From: Mycobacterium sp. 1274761.0
GTDB lineage: Bacteria > Actinomycetota > Actinomycetes > Mycobacteriales > Mycobacteriaceae
Direction: 5' to 3'
DNA length: 64,000 bases
Assembly (NCBI RefSeq): GCF_001668615.1
Contig: NZ_LZMC01000042.1
Coordinates: forward strand, 33,621-97,620
Both the position numbers and the translations under genes were made by a program. The notes beneath the pieces were generated by a model, which searched no databases, was not told the origin of the DNA, and worked only from the letters and a program-made list of their open reading frames with translations. Below are positions 35,625 to 44,832 of the stretch, piece after piece (positions within the stretch are counted from its first letter, which is position 1; every line of letters begins with the position of its first letter).

Positions 35625-35819
35625 TCACTCCTCGATCGAGATGGCCTGTTCGGGGCATGAGTGCGCCGCTTCGCGCACCGCTTCTTCCTGCCCGGGCGGA
35701 ACGATTTCGTTCGCCGGTGACGACGTGCCGTCAATGTCGCTGAGCTCGAATGCATCCGGGGCGATCATCGCGCACAGCGTGTGACCCTGGCAGCGCCCCG
35801 AGTCGACAGAAACCTTCAT
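35625..35819 (-). CDS. 3Fe-4S ferredoxin paired with P450
   Basis: A 64-residue ferredoxin with C10-QG-H13-TL-C16 and SCPEQAI, closest in motif to the ferredoxin at 557 (both begin MKVSVD and end CPEQAI). GGAGG precedes ATG 35819. It sits between an SDR and the P450 in one leftward unit and should donate electrons to that P450. Confidence 0.95.
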   Translation of the reverse strand: MKVSVDSGRCQGHTLCAMIAPDAFELSDIDGTSSPANEIVPPGQEEAVREAAHSCPEQAISIEE

Positions 35820-35845
35820 TCGTGACCTCCGCTAGACGTTTCGGC

Positions 35846-36550
35846 TCAGGTGTTCCGGCCGCCGTTGACCCCGAGGATCTGACCCGTGATGTAGCCGGCC
35901 TCCTCAGAGATCAGGAATGCGCATGCGGCGGCGATGTCTTCGGGCTTGCCGACCCGGCGCACCGGGGTGCGGGCGATGTGTTCCTCGACGGTGCCGCCGA
36001 GGAGTCCGCGCTCCTCGGACTTGCGCAGCATCGGGGTGTCGATGAATCCGGGCGGGACCGCGTTGACCGTGATGCCCATGGGCCCGTACTCCAGCGCCAG
36101 CGACTTGGTCAGCCCATTCACCGCCGACTTCGCTGCGACGTAGGCCGACATGTACGGCTGGCCGGACTGGGCGCTGGACGAGGAGATGTTGACGATCCGG
36201 CCCCAGCCTGCCTCGATCATGTCCGGCAACACCGCTTGCACACAGTGGAAGACGCCGTTGAGGTTCACGTCCACGACGCGGTTGAAGTCGGAGAACGTGA
36301 GGTCGTGGAACCGTTTGAACCGTTCCATACCTGCTGCGTTCACCAGGACGGTGATCGGGCCGAGCTGCTCGCGCACGCCGGCCAGCGCAGCGTCGACGGC
36401 GGCGCGGTCGGTGACGTCGGCGATGTAGGCGAACTTCTCATCGGAGTCGACGAGATCGAGGGTGGCGACGTGATACCCGTCGGAGCTCAGCCGATGGGCG
36501 ACGGCCCGGCCGATACCTGAACCGCCTCCGGTGACGACGGCGGTCGTCAC
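35846..36550 (-). CDS. Short-chain dehydrogenase/reductase
   Basis: A 234-residue SDR: TGGGSGIG cofactor loop, NAAG, ISSSSAQ and Y-V-A-A-K, ending GYITGQILGVNGG as in FabG-like enzymes. GTG start at 36550. First gene of the SDR-ferredoxin-P450 unit, divergent from the aldehyde dehydrogenase gene across a 243-bp regulatory gap. Confidence 0.93.
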   Translation of the reverse strand: MTTAVVTGGGSGIGRAVAHRLSSDGYHVATLDLVDSDEKFAYIADVTDRAAVDAALAGVREQLGPITVLVNAAGMERFKRFHDLTFSDFNRVVDVNLNGVFHCVQAVLPDMIEAGWGRIVNISSSSAQSGQPYMSAYVAAKSAVNGLTKSLALEYGPMGITVNAVPPGFIDTPMLRKSEERGLLGGTVEEHIARTPVRRVGKPEDIAAACAFLISEEAGYITGQILGVNGGRNT

Positions 36551-36595
36551 GACTGGGCGCCCGTCTCAACCATCAAGAATCATCCTTCCGAATAT

Positions 36596-36610
36596 GAGAA
36601 CCGTACTCTC
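36596..36610. promoter_or_regulatory. Operator-like element GAGAACCGTACTCTC
   Basis: A 15-bp element with 4-bp outer arms that shares GAGAAnnnTAnTCTC with the perfect palindrome at 13883. It lies 46 bp upstream of the leftward SDR start (36550) in the divergent gap. A second related sequence, GAGAATGAAGTTTCC (36749-36763), lies 30 bp before the rightward aldehyde dehydrogenase start and is intermediate between this and the palindrome at 3822. Confidence 0.35.
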
Positions 36611-36709
36611 GCATTGTGCGGTATCGCAAGACAAATCAGGCCCAATTGTCGCATGCGTTTTTTCCTCAAACCCGTCATCAGGGCACATGACTAGGACATC
36701 TTCATTTTC

Positions 36710-36737
36710 TTGAGTTCTCGTGACGCGAATGTATGAT
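36710..36737 (+). promoter_or_regulatory. Sigma-70-type promoter for the aldehyde dehydrogenase gene
   Basis: TTGAGT (36710-36715) and TATGAT (36732-36737) are separated by 16 bp, the best housekeeping-type promoter match in this gap. The -10 hexamer ends 56 bp before the ATG at 36794. Confidence 0.5.
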
Positions 36738-36793
36738 TCGCCGAGGATGAGAATGAAGTTTCCATCACACTGTAACTTTGCTAGGGAGGCCGG

Positions 36794-38290
36794 ATGACGG
36801 AGGCGCCGACGATCGCTGGCGGCGGGCCGGGGGCGGGCACGTCGGATCAACGGGGCGCCCGGCGGATGCTGATCGATGGTCAGCTGGTGGAGACGCCGGG
36901 GACGTTCGCGTCCGTCAACCCCGCAACCGAAGAAACGGTCGGCTATGCCCCTGACGCGTCGGTCGCCGATGCGCATGCCGCAGTCGCCGCGGCGCGGCGG
37001 GCGTTCGACACCACCGACTGGTCCACGAACACCGAGTTTCGGATCGCCTGCCTCGACCAGCTGCACCGCGTCCTCGTGGAGCATCGCGACGAACTCGCCG
37101 AGCTGACCATCGCCGAAGTCGGTGCGACGCCGGCCATGTGTGCGGGCGCTCAACTCGACGCGCCGATCGCGATCGTGCGCCACTACGCCGATCTGCTGAA
37201 GACCTACCCGCTGACCGAGGATCTCGGCAACAGCGAGAGCCACGGGATGCAGCACCACCGCTGGGTGGAAAAAGAGGCCGCGGGGGTGGTGGCGGCGATC
37301 ATCGCCTACAACTATCCGACCCAGTTGGCGCTGGCAAAGCTCGCGCCCGCGCTGGCGGCCGGCTGCACCGTTGTCCTCAAGGGCGCACCGGACACACCGC
37401 TGATCACACTCGCCCTCGGCGAGTTGATCGCCGAACACACCGACATCCCCGCCGGTGTCGTCAACGTGCTTTCCGGCACCGATTCCCAAGTGGGTGTCGC
37501 GCTGACCACGAGCCCGGACGTCGACATGATCACCTTCACCGGCTCCACACCGACCGGCCGGGCGATCATGGCCGCGGCGAGTGAGACCTGTAAACGCGTC
37601 TTCCTCGAACTCGGTGGCAAGTCGGCGGCGATCGTGCTCGACGACGGCGACTTCGACACGGCCGCACTGTTCACCGCGTTCGCCGTGGCCAGCCACTCGG
37701 GTCAGGGGTGCGCGATCACGACGCGGATCCTGGTGCCGACCAAGCACCACGACGAGATTGTCGAGAAGCTGAAGAACAACCTCGAGGTGGTGAACTACGG
37801 CAACCCCGCCGAGGAGGGCACCTATACGGGTCCGCTGATCAGCGAGAAGCAGCGCGACAAGGTCGACGGCATGGTCAAGCGCGCCGTCGAGGCGGGCGCG
37901 ACGTTGGTTACCGGTGGCGAGAAGGTGAGCCCTGGCTTCTTCTATAAGCCGACGCTGATGACCGACGTCGATCCGGACAGCGAGATCGCCCAGGAGGAGG
38001 TGTTCGGACCGGTGCTGGTCGTCATCCGCTATGAGGACGATGACGACGCGGTTCGCATCGCCAACAACTCGATCTACGGGCTCTCGGGTGCGGTCTTCGG
38101 TAGCGAGGACCGCGCGCTGGCGGTCGCGCGCCGCATCCGCACCGGCACGTTGTCGGTCAACGGCGGCATGTACTTCGGCCCCGACAGCCCGTTCGGCGGC
38201 TACAAGCAGTCCGGCATCGGCAGGGAGATGGGCGCCGCGGGCCTGGAGGAGTTCCTGGAGCGCAAGACGATTGCGACGGTGGTGTCATGA
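36794..38290 (+). CDS. Aldehyde dehydrogenase
   Basis: A 498-residue NAD(P)-dependent aldehyde dehydrogenase. The key residues are Asn173 (AYNYP), Lys196 (VLKG), Glu272 (LELGGKS) and nucleophile Cys306 (SGQGCAI). An unusual glycine-rich start (TIAGGGPGAGTSDQRGARR) of about 20 residues precedes the domain. It oxidises an aldehyde to an acid, the step before CoA activation by the next gene, with which it overlaps by 4 bp. Confidence 0.95.
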   Translation: MTEAPTIAGGGPGAGTSDQRGARRMLIDGQLVETPGTFASVNPATEETVGYAPDASVADAHAAVAAARRAFDTTDWSTNTEFRIACLDQLHRVLVEHRDELAELTIAEVGATPAMCAGAQLDAPIAIVRHYADLLKTYPLTEDLGNSESHGMQHHRWVEKEAAGVVAAIIAYNYPTQLALAKLAPALAAGCTVVLKGAPDTPLITLALGELIAEHTDIPAGVVNVLSGTDSQVGVALTTSPDVDMITFTGSTPTGRAIMAAASETCKRVFLELGGKSAAIVLDDGDFDTAALFTAFAVASHSGQGCAITTRILVPTKHHDEIVEKLKNNLEVVNYGNPAEEGTYTGPLISEKQRDKVDGMVKRAVEAGATLVTGGEKVSPGFFYKPTLMTDVDPDSEIAQEEVFGPVLVVIRYEDDDDAVRIANNSIYGLSGAVFGSEDRALAVARRIRTGTLSVNGGMYFGPDSPFGGYKQSGIGREMGAAGLEEFLERKTIATVVS

Positions 38291-39495
38291 GTGCGCCTCT
38301 TGACGGCATTCGCGTTCTCGAAGTCGCGATGTACGGCTTCGTGCCGTCGGCTGGTGCGGTGCTCACCGAATGGGGCGCCGACGTCATCAAGGTCGAGCAC
38401 GCGGTCACCGGTGACCCGCAGCGCGGACTGCGCCAGACCGGGCTGCTGCGCGTGGAGGGCGATCCAAATCCCAACATCGAGCACGCCAATCGCAACAAGC
38501 GCAGCATCGGGCTCGACATGTCAGTTCCCGAGGGCCGAGAGGTGCTGCTCGAACTCGCCAAGCGCAGCGACGTCTTCCTGACCAGCTTCCTGCCCGGCCA
38601 TCGCCAGAAGTTCGGTATCGACGTCGATGACATCCGCGCCGTCAACCCCAAGATCATCTACGCCCGGGGCAGTGCGCTCGGGCCGCGCGGCGAGGAGTCG
38701 GTCAAGGGTGGATACGACATGACCGCCTTCTGGTGCCGTGCGGGCACCGCGGCGACCATCACCCCGCCCGGCACGCCGGGCATGGTCGGCCCGCCGGGTC
38801 CGGCCTACGGCGACACCATCAGCGGTACGAACCTGGCGGGAGGTATCGCTGCGGCGCTGCTGAAGCGTGAACGCACAGGCGAGCCGTCGATCGTCGACGT
38901 CTCGCTGCTCGGCAGCGGGTTCTGGTCGTTGGGTCACACCGTCGCGCTGACCAAGCACCTCGGCGAACGCATGGAGGCATTCCCGCCCGGCGTGCACGGC
39001 TCGCCCATCAACCCGCTTGTCGGCTTGTATCCCACCGCCGACGACCGGTACATATCTTTCGTCATGATGCAGCCGACGAAGTTCTGGGCCGACGTGTGCA
39101 CGCACATGGATCTTGAGGAGTTCGCCGACGATCCGCGGTTCGCCACCGCCGAGTCCATCGCGGAAAATACCGCGGTGGCGACGGGGATCTTGACCGAGGC
39201 GATGTCGAAGCGGCCGCTCGCCGAATGGAGTGAGCGGTTTGCGACGCTGCTCGGTCCGTGGGCGCCGGTGCAAGACACCCTGCAGGCCGTCGAGGACGCG
39301 CAGATCCGCGCCAACGAATACCTGGTACAGGCTGGCGAGCTCGAATTGGTGGCGAATCCGGTGCAGTTTGATGTCACTGCACCCCAATCCGGACCGGCGC
39401 CTGCGTTCGCAGAGCAGACTGACGAGATTCTGCTGGAGCTCGGGTTGGATTGGGACCGCATCATCGAGCTCAAGACGGCCGGCGCGGTCACGTAG
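38287..39495 (+). CDS. Family III CoA transferase (CaiB/BaiF)
   Basis: A 402-residue single-module CoA transferase: LDGIRVLEVAMYGFVPSAGAV at the start, GADVIKVEH, and a candidate nucleophile aspartate in AYGDTISGTNLAGG. It lacks the His/Asp/Glu racemase set of the protein at 16872, so CoA transfer is the likely activity. ATGA overlap with the aldehyde dehydrogenase links acid production and activation. Last gene before the mce operon. Confidence 0.93.
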   Translation: MSAPLDGIRVLEVAMYGFVPSAGAVLTEWGADVIKVEHAVTGDPQRGLRQTGLLRVEGDPNPNIEHANRNKRSIGLDMSVPEGREVLLELAKRSDVFLTSFLPGHRQKFGIDVDDIRAVNPKIIYARGSALGPRGEESVKGGYDMTAFWCRAGTAATITPPGTPGMVGPPGPAYGDTISGTNLAGGIAAALLKRERTGEPSIVDVSLLGSGFWSLGHTVALTKHLGERMEAFPPGVHGSPINPLVGLYPTADDRYISFVMMQPTKFWADVCTHMDLEEFADDPRFATAESIAENTAVATGILTEAMSKRPLAEWSERFATLLGPWAPVQDTLQAVEDAQIRANEYLVQAGELELVANPVQFDVTAPQSGPAPAFAEQTDEILLELGLDWDRIIELKTAGAVT

Positions 39496-39842
39496 ATAGC
39501 AAAGGACCACATGCCCTGCGACAAGGCCGCACGAAGCCGTCCGAAGAGTCCCGCGATGCGACAGCAACGACGCAATCGGGGGTCAATGTGACCGAAGTTC
39601 ACGATTTGTTTCCGGCGATCGAGGCGATCAGCTATAAGTTGTTCGGATTCGCCGAACAGTACGGGGGCTGCACATCGTCGAAGCCGGGATCACATCGATC
39701 GGCGGAGGCTTAACTGTGAACGCGAGGTGGGGGATACCAAGTCGAAGAATGTGCGTGGGCTTAACGACGAAGCTTGTCGCGCAGTCCCTGCATGCGCCGG
39801 GCACCATCTCGACGGCCGAGTCTGGGAAAGGACCGGTTGTCG
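39496..39842 (+). other. Intergenic leader before the yrbE-mce operon
   Basis: These 347 bp separate the CoA transferase from yrbEA. One short frame (GTG at 39588 to 39713) would encode 41 residues starting VTEVHDLFPAIEAISYKLFG; it has protein-like composition but no clear ribosome site and may be a gene remnant. TTAACT (39712-39717) with GATACC 17 bp later is a weak promoter candidate for the importer operon. No strong terminator was seen. Confidence 0.4.
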
Positions 39843-40640
39843 ATGGCGGATAGATGGCCCACCGGGGTTTCCCTCGGAAAAAGTCTTTCCGGACCGATGC
39901 AGGCCATCGGAGGCCTCTTCGCGATGGCAAAAGACGCATTCATCTTCATCTTTCGCCGGCCCTTCCAATGGCGCGAGTTTTTGGAGCAAGCGTGGTTCGT
40001 CGCGCGGGTGTCGATGTTGCCGACGCTGTTGGTGGCCATTCCCTTCACGACCCTTGTGTCATTCACGCTGAATATCTTGCTGCGCGAGCTCGGCGCGGCC
40101 GATCTCAGCGGCGCTGGCGCCGCGTTCGGCGCGGTGACACAGCTCGGTCCGTTGGTGACGGTCTTGATCGTGGCGGGAGCCGGGGCCACGGCGATGTGCG
40201 CCGACCTGGGCTCGCGCACTATCCGCGAGGAAATCGAGGCCATGGAAGTTCTTGGTATCAACCCGGTCCAACGACTGGTGACTCCTCGCATGCTGGCGTC
40301 GGGTTTGGTCGCGCTGCTATTGAACAGCCTCGTCGTCATCATCGGCATTCTTGGCGGCTACGTGTTCTCGGTTCTCATCCAGGACGTGAACCCTGGTGCC
40401 TTCGCCGCGGGCATCACACTGCTGACCGGCGTGCCCGAGGTGATCATCTCGTGCGTGAAAGCCCTGCTATTCGGTCTGATCGCTGGTCTGGTGGCGTGTT
40501 ACCGCGGCTTGACGATCACCGGTGGCGGTGCCAAAGCCGTTGGAAACGCTGTCAACGAAACCGTGGTGTACGCGTTCATGTCGCTCTTCGTGGTCAACGT
40601 GGTCGTGACCGCCATCGGCATCCGGATGACGACGGGATAG
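39843..40640 (+). CDS. yrbEA: YrbE-family Mce permease, subunit A
   Basis: A 265-residue membrane permease (MlaE/YrbE). I chose the ATG at 39843 (MADRWPTGVSLG) with AAAGGA upstream, giving the usual length; a longer start at 39774 adds an arginine-rich stretch. It has an N-terminal amphipathic segment, about five membrane spans, and the family motif around EEIEAMEVLGINPVQRL. With YrbEB it forms the inner-membrane channel of the lipid importer, powered by the MceG ATPase encoded elsewhere. Confidence 0.95.
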   Translation: MADRWPTGVSLGKSLSGPMQAIGGLFAMAKDAFIFIFRRPFQWREFLEQAWFVARVSMLPTLLVAIPFTTLVSFTLNILLRELGAADLSGAGAAFGAVTQLGPLVTVLIVAGAGATAMCADLGSRTIREEIEAMEVLGINPVQRLVTPRMLASGLVALLLNSLVVIIGILGGYVFSVLIQDVNPGAFAAGITLLTGVPEVIISCVKALLFGLIAGLVACYRGLTITGGGAKAVGNAVNETVVYAFMSLFVVNVVVTAIGIRMTTG

Positions 40641-40644
40641 CTCG

Positions 40645-41490
40645 ATGGCACTGAGAGCTGTTTATCCGAGGGTTTTCCGCCAAGCACGCCGCCCTGTCAA
40701 CTTTTTCGGCAACATCGGCGACCACGTTCTGTTTTACCTGAGGGCGCTGCGCGGCGTGCCCCACGCCACTGTGCATTTCCGCAAGGAGATCATTCGCCTG
40801 ATCGCCGAAATCAGCATGGGCGCAGGGACATTGGCGATGATCGGCGGCACCGTGGTAATCGTCGGGTTCCTCACCCTCGCCACCGGTGGCGTGCTCGCGA
40901 TTCAGGGTTACAGTTCGCTGGGCAACATCGGCATCGAGGCGCTGACAGGGTTCCTATCGGCGTTCATCAACGTGCGCATCGCCGCGCCAGTGGTAGCAGG
41001 GATCGGTTTGGCCGCAACCTTCGGTGCGGGCGTCACAGCGCAGCTGGGCGCAATGCGCATCAACGAGGAAATCGACGCCCTCGAATCGATGGCAATTCGG
41101 CCCGTCGAGTACCTGGTGTCTACCCGGATCGTGGCAGGCATGACCGCCATCACGCCGCTCTACGCGATCGCGGTCATCATGTCCTTTCTCGCCAGCCAGT
41201 TCACCACGGTGTTTCTGCTGGGCCAGTCCAGCGGGTTGTACGCCCACTACTTCGACACCTTCCTCAACCCGATTGATCTGCTCTGGTCGTTCCTGCAGGC
41301 AATCCTGATGGCGATCGCGATCCTGCTGGTTCACACGTACTACGGCTATTTCGCGTCTGGGGGCCCGTCGGGCGTCGGCGTCGCGGTGGGTAACGCGGTG
41401 CGCACATCGCTTGTCGTCGTGGTGACGGTGACGCTTCTGGTCTCGATATCGGTCTACGGTTCCAACGGCAACTTCAACCTGTCGGGTTAG
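40645..41490 (+). CDS. yrbEB: YrbE-family Mce permease, subunit B
   Basis: A 281-residue partner of YrbEA with the same topology and the conserved loop NEEIDALESMAIRPVEYLV. It starts 4 bp after the YrbEA stop. Hydrophobic spans include MGAGTLAMIGGTVVIVGFL and the C-terminal LVVVVTVTLLVSISVYG. Confidence 0.95.
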   Translation: MALRAVYPRVFRQARRPVNFFGNIGDHVLFYLRALRGVPHATVHFRKEIIRLIAEISMGAGTLAMIGGTVVIVGFLTLATGGVLAIQGYSSLGNIGIEALTGFLSAFINVRIAAPVVAGIGLAATFGAGVTAQLGAMRINEEIDALESMAIRPVEYLVSTRIVAGMTAITPLYAIAVIMSFLASQFTTVFLLGQSSGLYAHYFDTFLNPIDLLWSFLQAILMAIAILLVHTYYGYFASGGPSGVGVAVGNAVRTSLVVVVTVTLLVSISVYGSNGNFNLSG

Positions 41491-41498
41491 GGGGTGTG

Positions 41499-42695
41499 AT
41501 GAAGAGCAATGCGGTGCGTCCGCTCGCGGGCCTGGGCTTCGTGCTGGCGATCGCGTTGATCATCGCGCTCGCGATCGCGCTGTTCCGCGGAACGTTCACC
41601 AAGTCAATTCCGGTGACGGTGATCTCGGACCGCGCGGGTCTGGTGATGGACAAAGACGCCAAGGTCAAGTTGCGCGGCGTGCAGGTCGGCAAGGTCGAAG
41701 ACATCGAGGATCGGGCCGACGGGACTGCGGCGCTGCACCTGGCCATGGAACCGTCGCAGATGGCGCTCATTCCGTCGAACGTGCTCGTCAACATCACGTC
41801 GAACACGGTTTTCGGCGCCAAATACGTCCAGCTGAACTCGCCGCCGGACCCGTCGCCGCAGACGCTGCGCGCTGGCCAAGTCATACAGAGCCAGCACGTA
41901 ACCGTCGAAATCAACACGGTGTTTCAGCAGTTGGTCTCAGTGCTCGACAAGATCGACCCGGCCAAGTTGAACGAAACGCTGGGTGCGATCTCGTCGGCCT
42001 TCAACGGCCGCGGCGAGAAGTTCGGCCAGACCTTGTCCGACCTCAACGCTCTGCTGGCCAAGATCGAACCCAGCCTGCCGAACTTGTCGCGTGACATCGC
42101 CGCCGCCGCCCCTACGTTCAATGCCTACGGCGATGCTGCGCCGGACCTGATGTCGACCATCGAGAACACCACCCGGGTGAGCAATTCTATTGTCGACGAG
42201 CAGCAGAATCTCGACGAATTCCTCGTCAGCGCCATCGGTCTGGCGCAGATCGGCAACGAGGTCATCGGCGGCAACCGTCAGGCGCTGACAGATCTGCTGC
42301 ACGTTCTCGTGCCGACCACCGACCTGCTCGCCAGGTACGACAAACAAATCACGTGCGGGATCGGCGGCCTTGTGCCGCTGACGATATCGCCGCCGCAGTC
42401 TCCGGGAATCCTCGTCAGTGCCGGCCTCACCCTCGGCGTCGAGCGGTATCGCTATCCGCATGATCTGCCGAAGGTCGCCGCCACGACCGGCGGTCGCGAT
42501 CTCTGCAAGGAGCTGAGCCTGCCAGAGGTTCCTCCCGGCTTCAGGTCCCCGTTCGTTGTCGGCGACGTCGGCGCTAACCCGGCGCAGTACGGCAATCAAG
42601 GCATTCTGCTGAACTCAGAGGGACTCAAGAACTGGCTGTTCGGACCACTCGACGGACCGCCGCGCAACACCGCACAAGTTGGAATGCCAGGATGA
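41499..42695 (+). CDS. mceA: Mce-family protein A
   Basis: About 398 residues: an N-terminal membrane anchor (LAGLGFVLAIALIIALAIAL), the MlaD/Mce domain (about 40-120, with VKLRGVQVGKVEDI), then a long helical domain rich in heptads. An ATG at 41499 is preceded by a GTG at 41496 in frame; either could start. It forms part of the periplasmic hexameric tube that shuttles lipid from the outer layer to YrbE. Confidence 0.95.
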   Translation: MKSNAVRPLAGLGFVLAIALIIALAIALFRGTFTKSIPVTVISDRAGLVMDKDAKVKLRGVQVGKVEDIEDRADGTAALHLAMEPSQMALIPSNVLVNITSNTVFGAKYVQLNSPPDPSPQTLRAGQVIQSQHVTVEINTVFQQLVSVLDKIDPAKLNETLGAISSAFNGRGEKFGQTLSDLNALLAKIEPSLPNLSRDIAAAAPTFNAYGDAAPDLMSTIENTTRVSNSIVDEQQNLDEFLVSAIGLAQIGNEVIGGNRQALTDLLHVLVPTTDLLARYDKQITCGIGGLVPLTISPPQSPGILVSAGLTLGVERYRYPHDLPKVAATTGGRDLCKELSLPEVPPGFRSPFVVGDVGANPAQYGNQGILLNSEGLKNWLFGPLDGPPRNTAQVGMPG

Positions 42696-43714
42696 CCCGA
42701 TCAATCAGCACTCTGATCAAGTTCACCGCCTTCGCGCTGGTGATGGCGGTGCTGACCGCGTTCCTGTTCTTTATCTTCGCCGAGACAAGGACCGGTTCCA
42801 CCAACGGGTATTCGGCCGTTTTCACCGATGCCTCGCGGCTCAAGTCCGGCGACAGCGTGCGAGTCGCGGGCATACGTGTCGGCACCGTGAAAGACGTTGC
42901 GTTGCAAGCGGACAGAAAGGTCCTCGTCAACTTTGACGCGGATCGCGACATCAAGTTGACGACCGGCACCAAAGCCGCGATCCGCTACTTGAACCTGGTC
43001 GGCGATCGCTACCTCGAACTGCTGGACGGACCGGGGTCCACGCGGATTCTCGCGGCAGGCGGACAGATACCCATCGACCGAACGGCGCCCGCGCTCGACC
43101 TGGATCTCCTGCTCGGCGGACTGAAGCCTGTTATCCGGGGCCTGAATCCACAGGACGTGAATACTTTCACGAGATCGTTGGTCGAGATCCTGCAGGGCCA
43201 AGGGGGCACGCTGGACTCGTTGTTGTCGAAGACGTCGAGTTTCACGAACTCGCTCGCAGACAACAATCAGATCATCGAGCAGTTGATCGACCAACTCAAA
43301 ACGGTGCTCGATACGCTCGACAAAGACGGAGACCAGTTCTCCGGCGCGGTTGATCGGCTCGAGCGCCTGGTCACCGGACTCTCCCAGGATCGCGACCCCA
43401 TCGGGACGGCGATCGAGTCGCTGAACAACGGAACCACCTCCCTCGCGGATCTGCTCGGTCGCGCGCGAGAGCCGTTGAACGGCACCGTCGATCAGCTCAG
43501 CAGGCTGGCTCCGATCCTCGCGAATGACAACCCGCGACTCGACGCCACGATTCAGCGCTTGCCTAATATCTATGCCAAACTCGCGCGAGTCGGCTCCTAC
43601 GGGTCCTTCTTCCCGTACTACATCTGCGGGATCAGCTTCCGTGCCAGCGATCTACAGGGCCGCACCGTGGTGTTCCCGTGGATCAAGCAGCTCCAAGGGA
43701 GGTGCGCGGAGTAG
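42692..43714 (+). CDS. mceB: Mce-family protein B
   Basis: A 340-residue Mce protein: N-terminal anchor (LIKFTAFALVMAVLTAFLFF), Mce domain with VRVAGIRVGTVKDV, helical region, and a C-terminal segment SFFPYYICGISF that is common to MceB proteins. ATGA overlap with mceA. Confidence 0.95.
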   Translation: MTRSISTLIKFTAFALVMAVLTAFLFFIFAETRTGSTNGYSAVFTDASRLKSGDSVRVAGIRVGTVKDVALQADRKVLVNFDADRDIKLTTGTKAAIRYLNLVGDRYLELLDGPGSTRILAAGGQIPIDRTAPALDLDLLLGGLKPVIRGLNPQDVNTFTRSLVEILQGQGGTLDSLLSKTSSFTNSLADNNQIIEQLIDQLKTVLDTLDKDGDQFSGAVDRLERLVTGLSQDRDPIGTAIESLNNGTTSLADLLGRAREPLNGTVDQLSRLAPILANDNPRLDATIQRLPNIYAKLARVGSYGSFFPYYICGISFRASDLQGRTVVFPWIKQLQGRCAE

Positions 43715-44832
43715 TGCTCAAATATCATGGATCACAGCTGGCGCGGGCCGGGATCATCGGCATCGTGCTAGCCATCCTGACCATCACTGTCGGACTACAG
43801 CCCGAGCGACTGGTGGCGTGGGCCTCTGCGCTGCGGTACAACGCGCTGTTCTCCGAGGCCGGTGGGCTGGTCGAAGGCAATGACGTGACGGTATCGGGCA
43901 CCAAGGTGGGCACGGTCTCATCGATCAAGCTCGACAACGGTGACGCACTCGTCGGGTTCACCGTCAGCGGCAAATACGCTCTCGGCAGCGACACAACCGC
44001 ACACATCCGTACCGGCACCCTGCTGGGAGAGCGGGTGCTCGCGCTGGAATCGGCGGGCAGCGGCACATTGAAGCCCAACGCGGTCATACCAATCTCACGG
44101 ACCACATCGCCCTACTCGTTGACCGACGCGGTCAGTGAGCTCACCACGAACACGGCAGGGACCGACACTCAATCGTTGAATCAGTCGCTGGACACCCTTG
44201 CTTCGACGCTCGACCAGATCGCGCCGCAACTCGGCCCGACTTTCGATGGCCTTTCGCGGCTGTCGAGATCGTTGAACAACCGCAACGAGAGCCTGGCGGA
44301 GCTGTTGAAGACCGCGGGCGACGTGACCGGTATCCTCTCTGAACGCAGTGCGCAGGTGAACACGCTGATCCTGAACGCCAACGACCTGGTCGGCGTCCTC
44401 AACGACCGTCGGTACGCCATCACCAGCCTGCTCGCGAGCACCTCGGCTGTGTCCAAGGAGCTGACCGGCGTGGTCGCTGACAACGAGAAGGAACTCAAAC
44501 CGACGCTGGACAAGCTGAACTCCGTCCTGGCAGTGCTGCAGAAGAACCGGGAGAACGTGTCGAAGATGCTGCCGGGGATCAAGAAGTATCTGGTGACCCA
44601 GGGTGAAATCGTCTCCAACGGCGCCTACTACAACGCGCTCATCCCCAACATCTCGCCCGCCCAGATTCTGCAACCGTTCCTCGACTACGCATTCGGCTTC
44701 CGGCGCGGGGTGAACGCCGGACAACCGCCGGACAACGCCGGTCCGCGATCAGAGCTACCCTTCCCGGTCAACAGCATTCCGCAACCGGGAGACCTTCCTG
44801 ACGATGGGGATCCGGGTGAACCGCAACCGTAA
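43714..44832 (+). CDS. mceC: Mce-family protein C
   Basis: A 372-residue Mce protein read from GTG 43714 (VLKYHGSQLARAGIIG), whose first base is the last base of the mceB stop; AAGGGAGG lies upstream. Anchor AGIIGIVLAILTITVGL, Mce domain with VTVSGTKVGTVSSI, helical domain, and a short proline-rich tail. Overlaps mceD by up to 29 bp. Confidence 0.94.
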   Translation: MLKYHGSQLARAGIIGIVLAILTITVGLQPERLVAWASALRYNALFSEAGGLVEGNDVTVSGTKVGTVSSIKLDNGDALVGFTVSGKYALGSDTTAHIRTGTLLGERVLALESAGSGTLKPNAVIPISRTTSPYSLTDAVSELTTNTAGTDTQSLNQSLDTLASTLDQIAPQLGPTFDGLSRLSRSLNNRNESLAELLKTAGDVTGILSERSAQVNTLILNANDLVGVLNDRRYAITSLLASTSAVSKELTGVVADNEKELKPTLDKLNSVLAVLQKNRENVSKMLPGIKKYLVTQGEIVSNGAYYNALIPNISPAQILQPFLDYAFGFRRGVNAGQPPDNAGPRSELPFPVNSIPQPGDLPDDGDPGEPQP

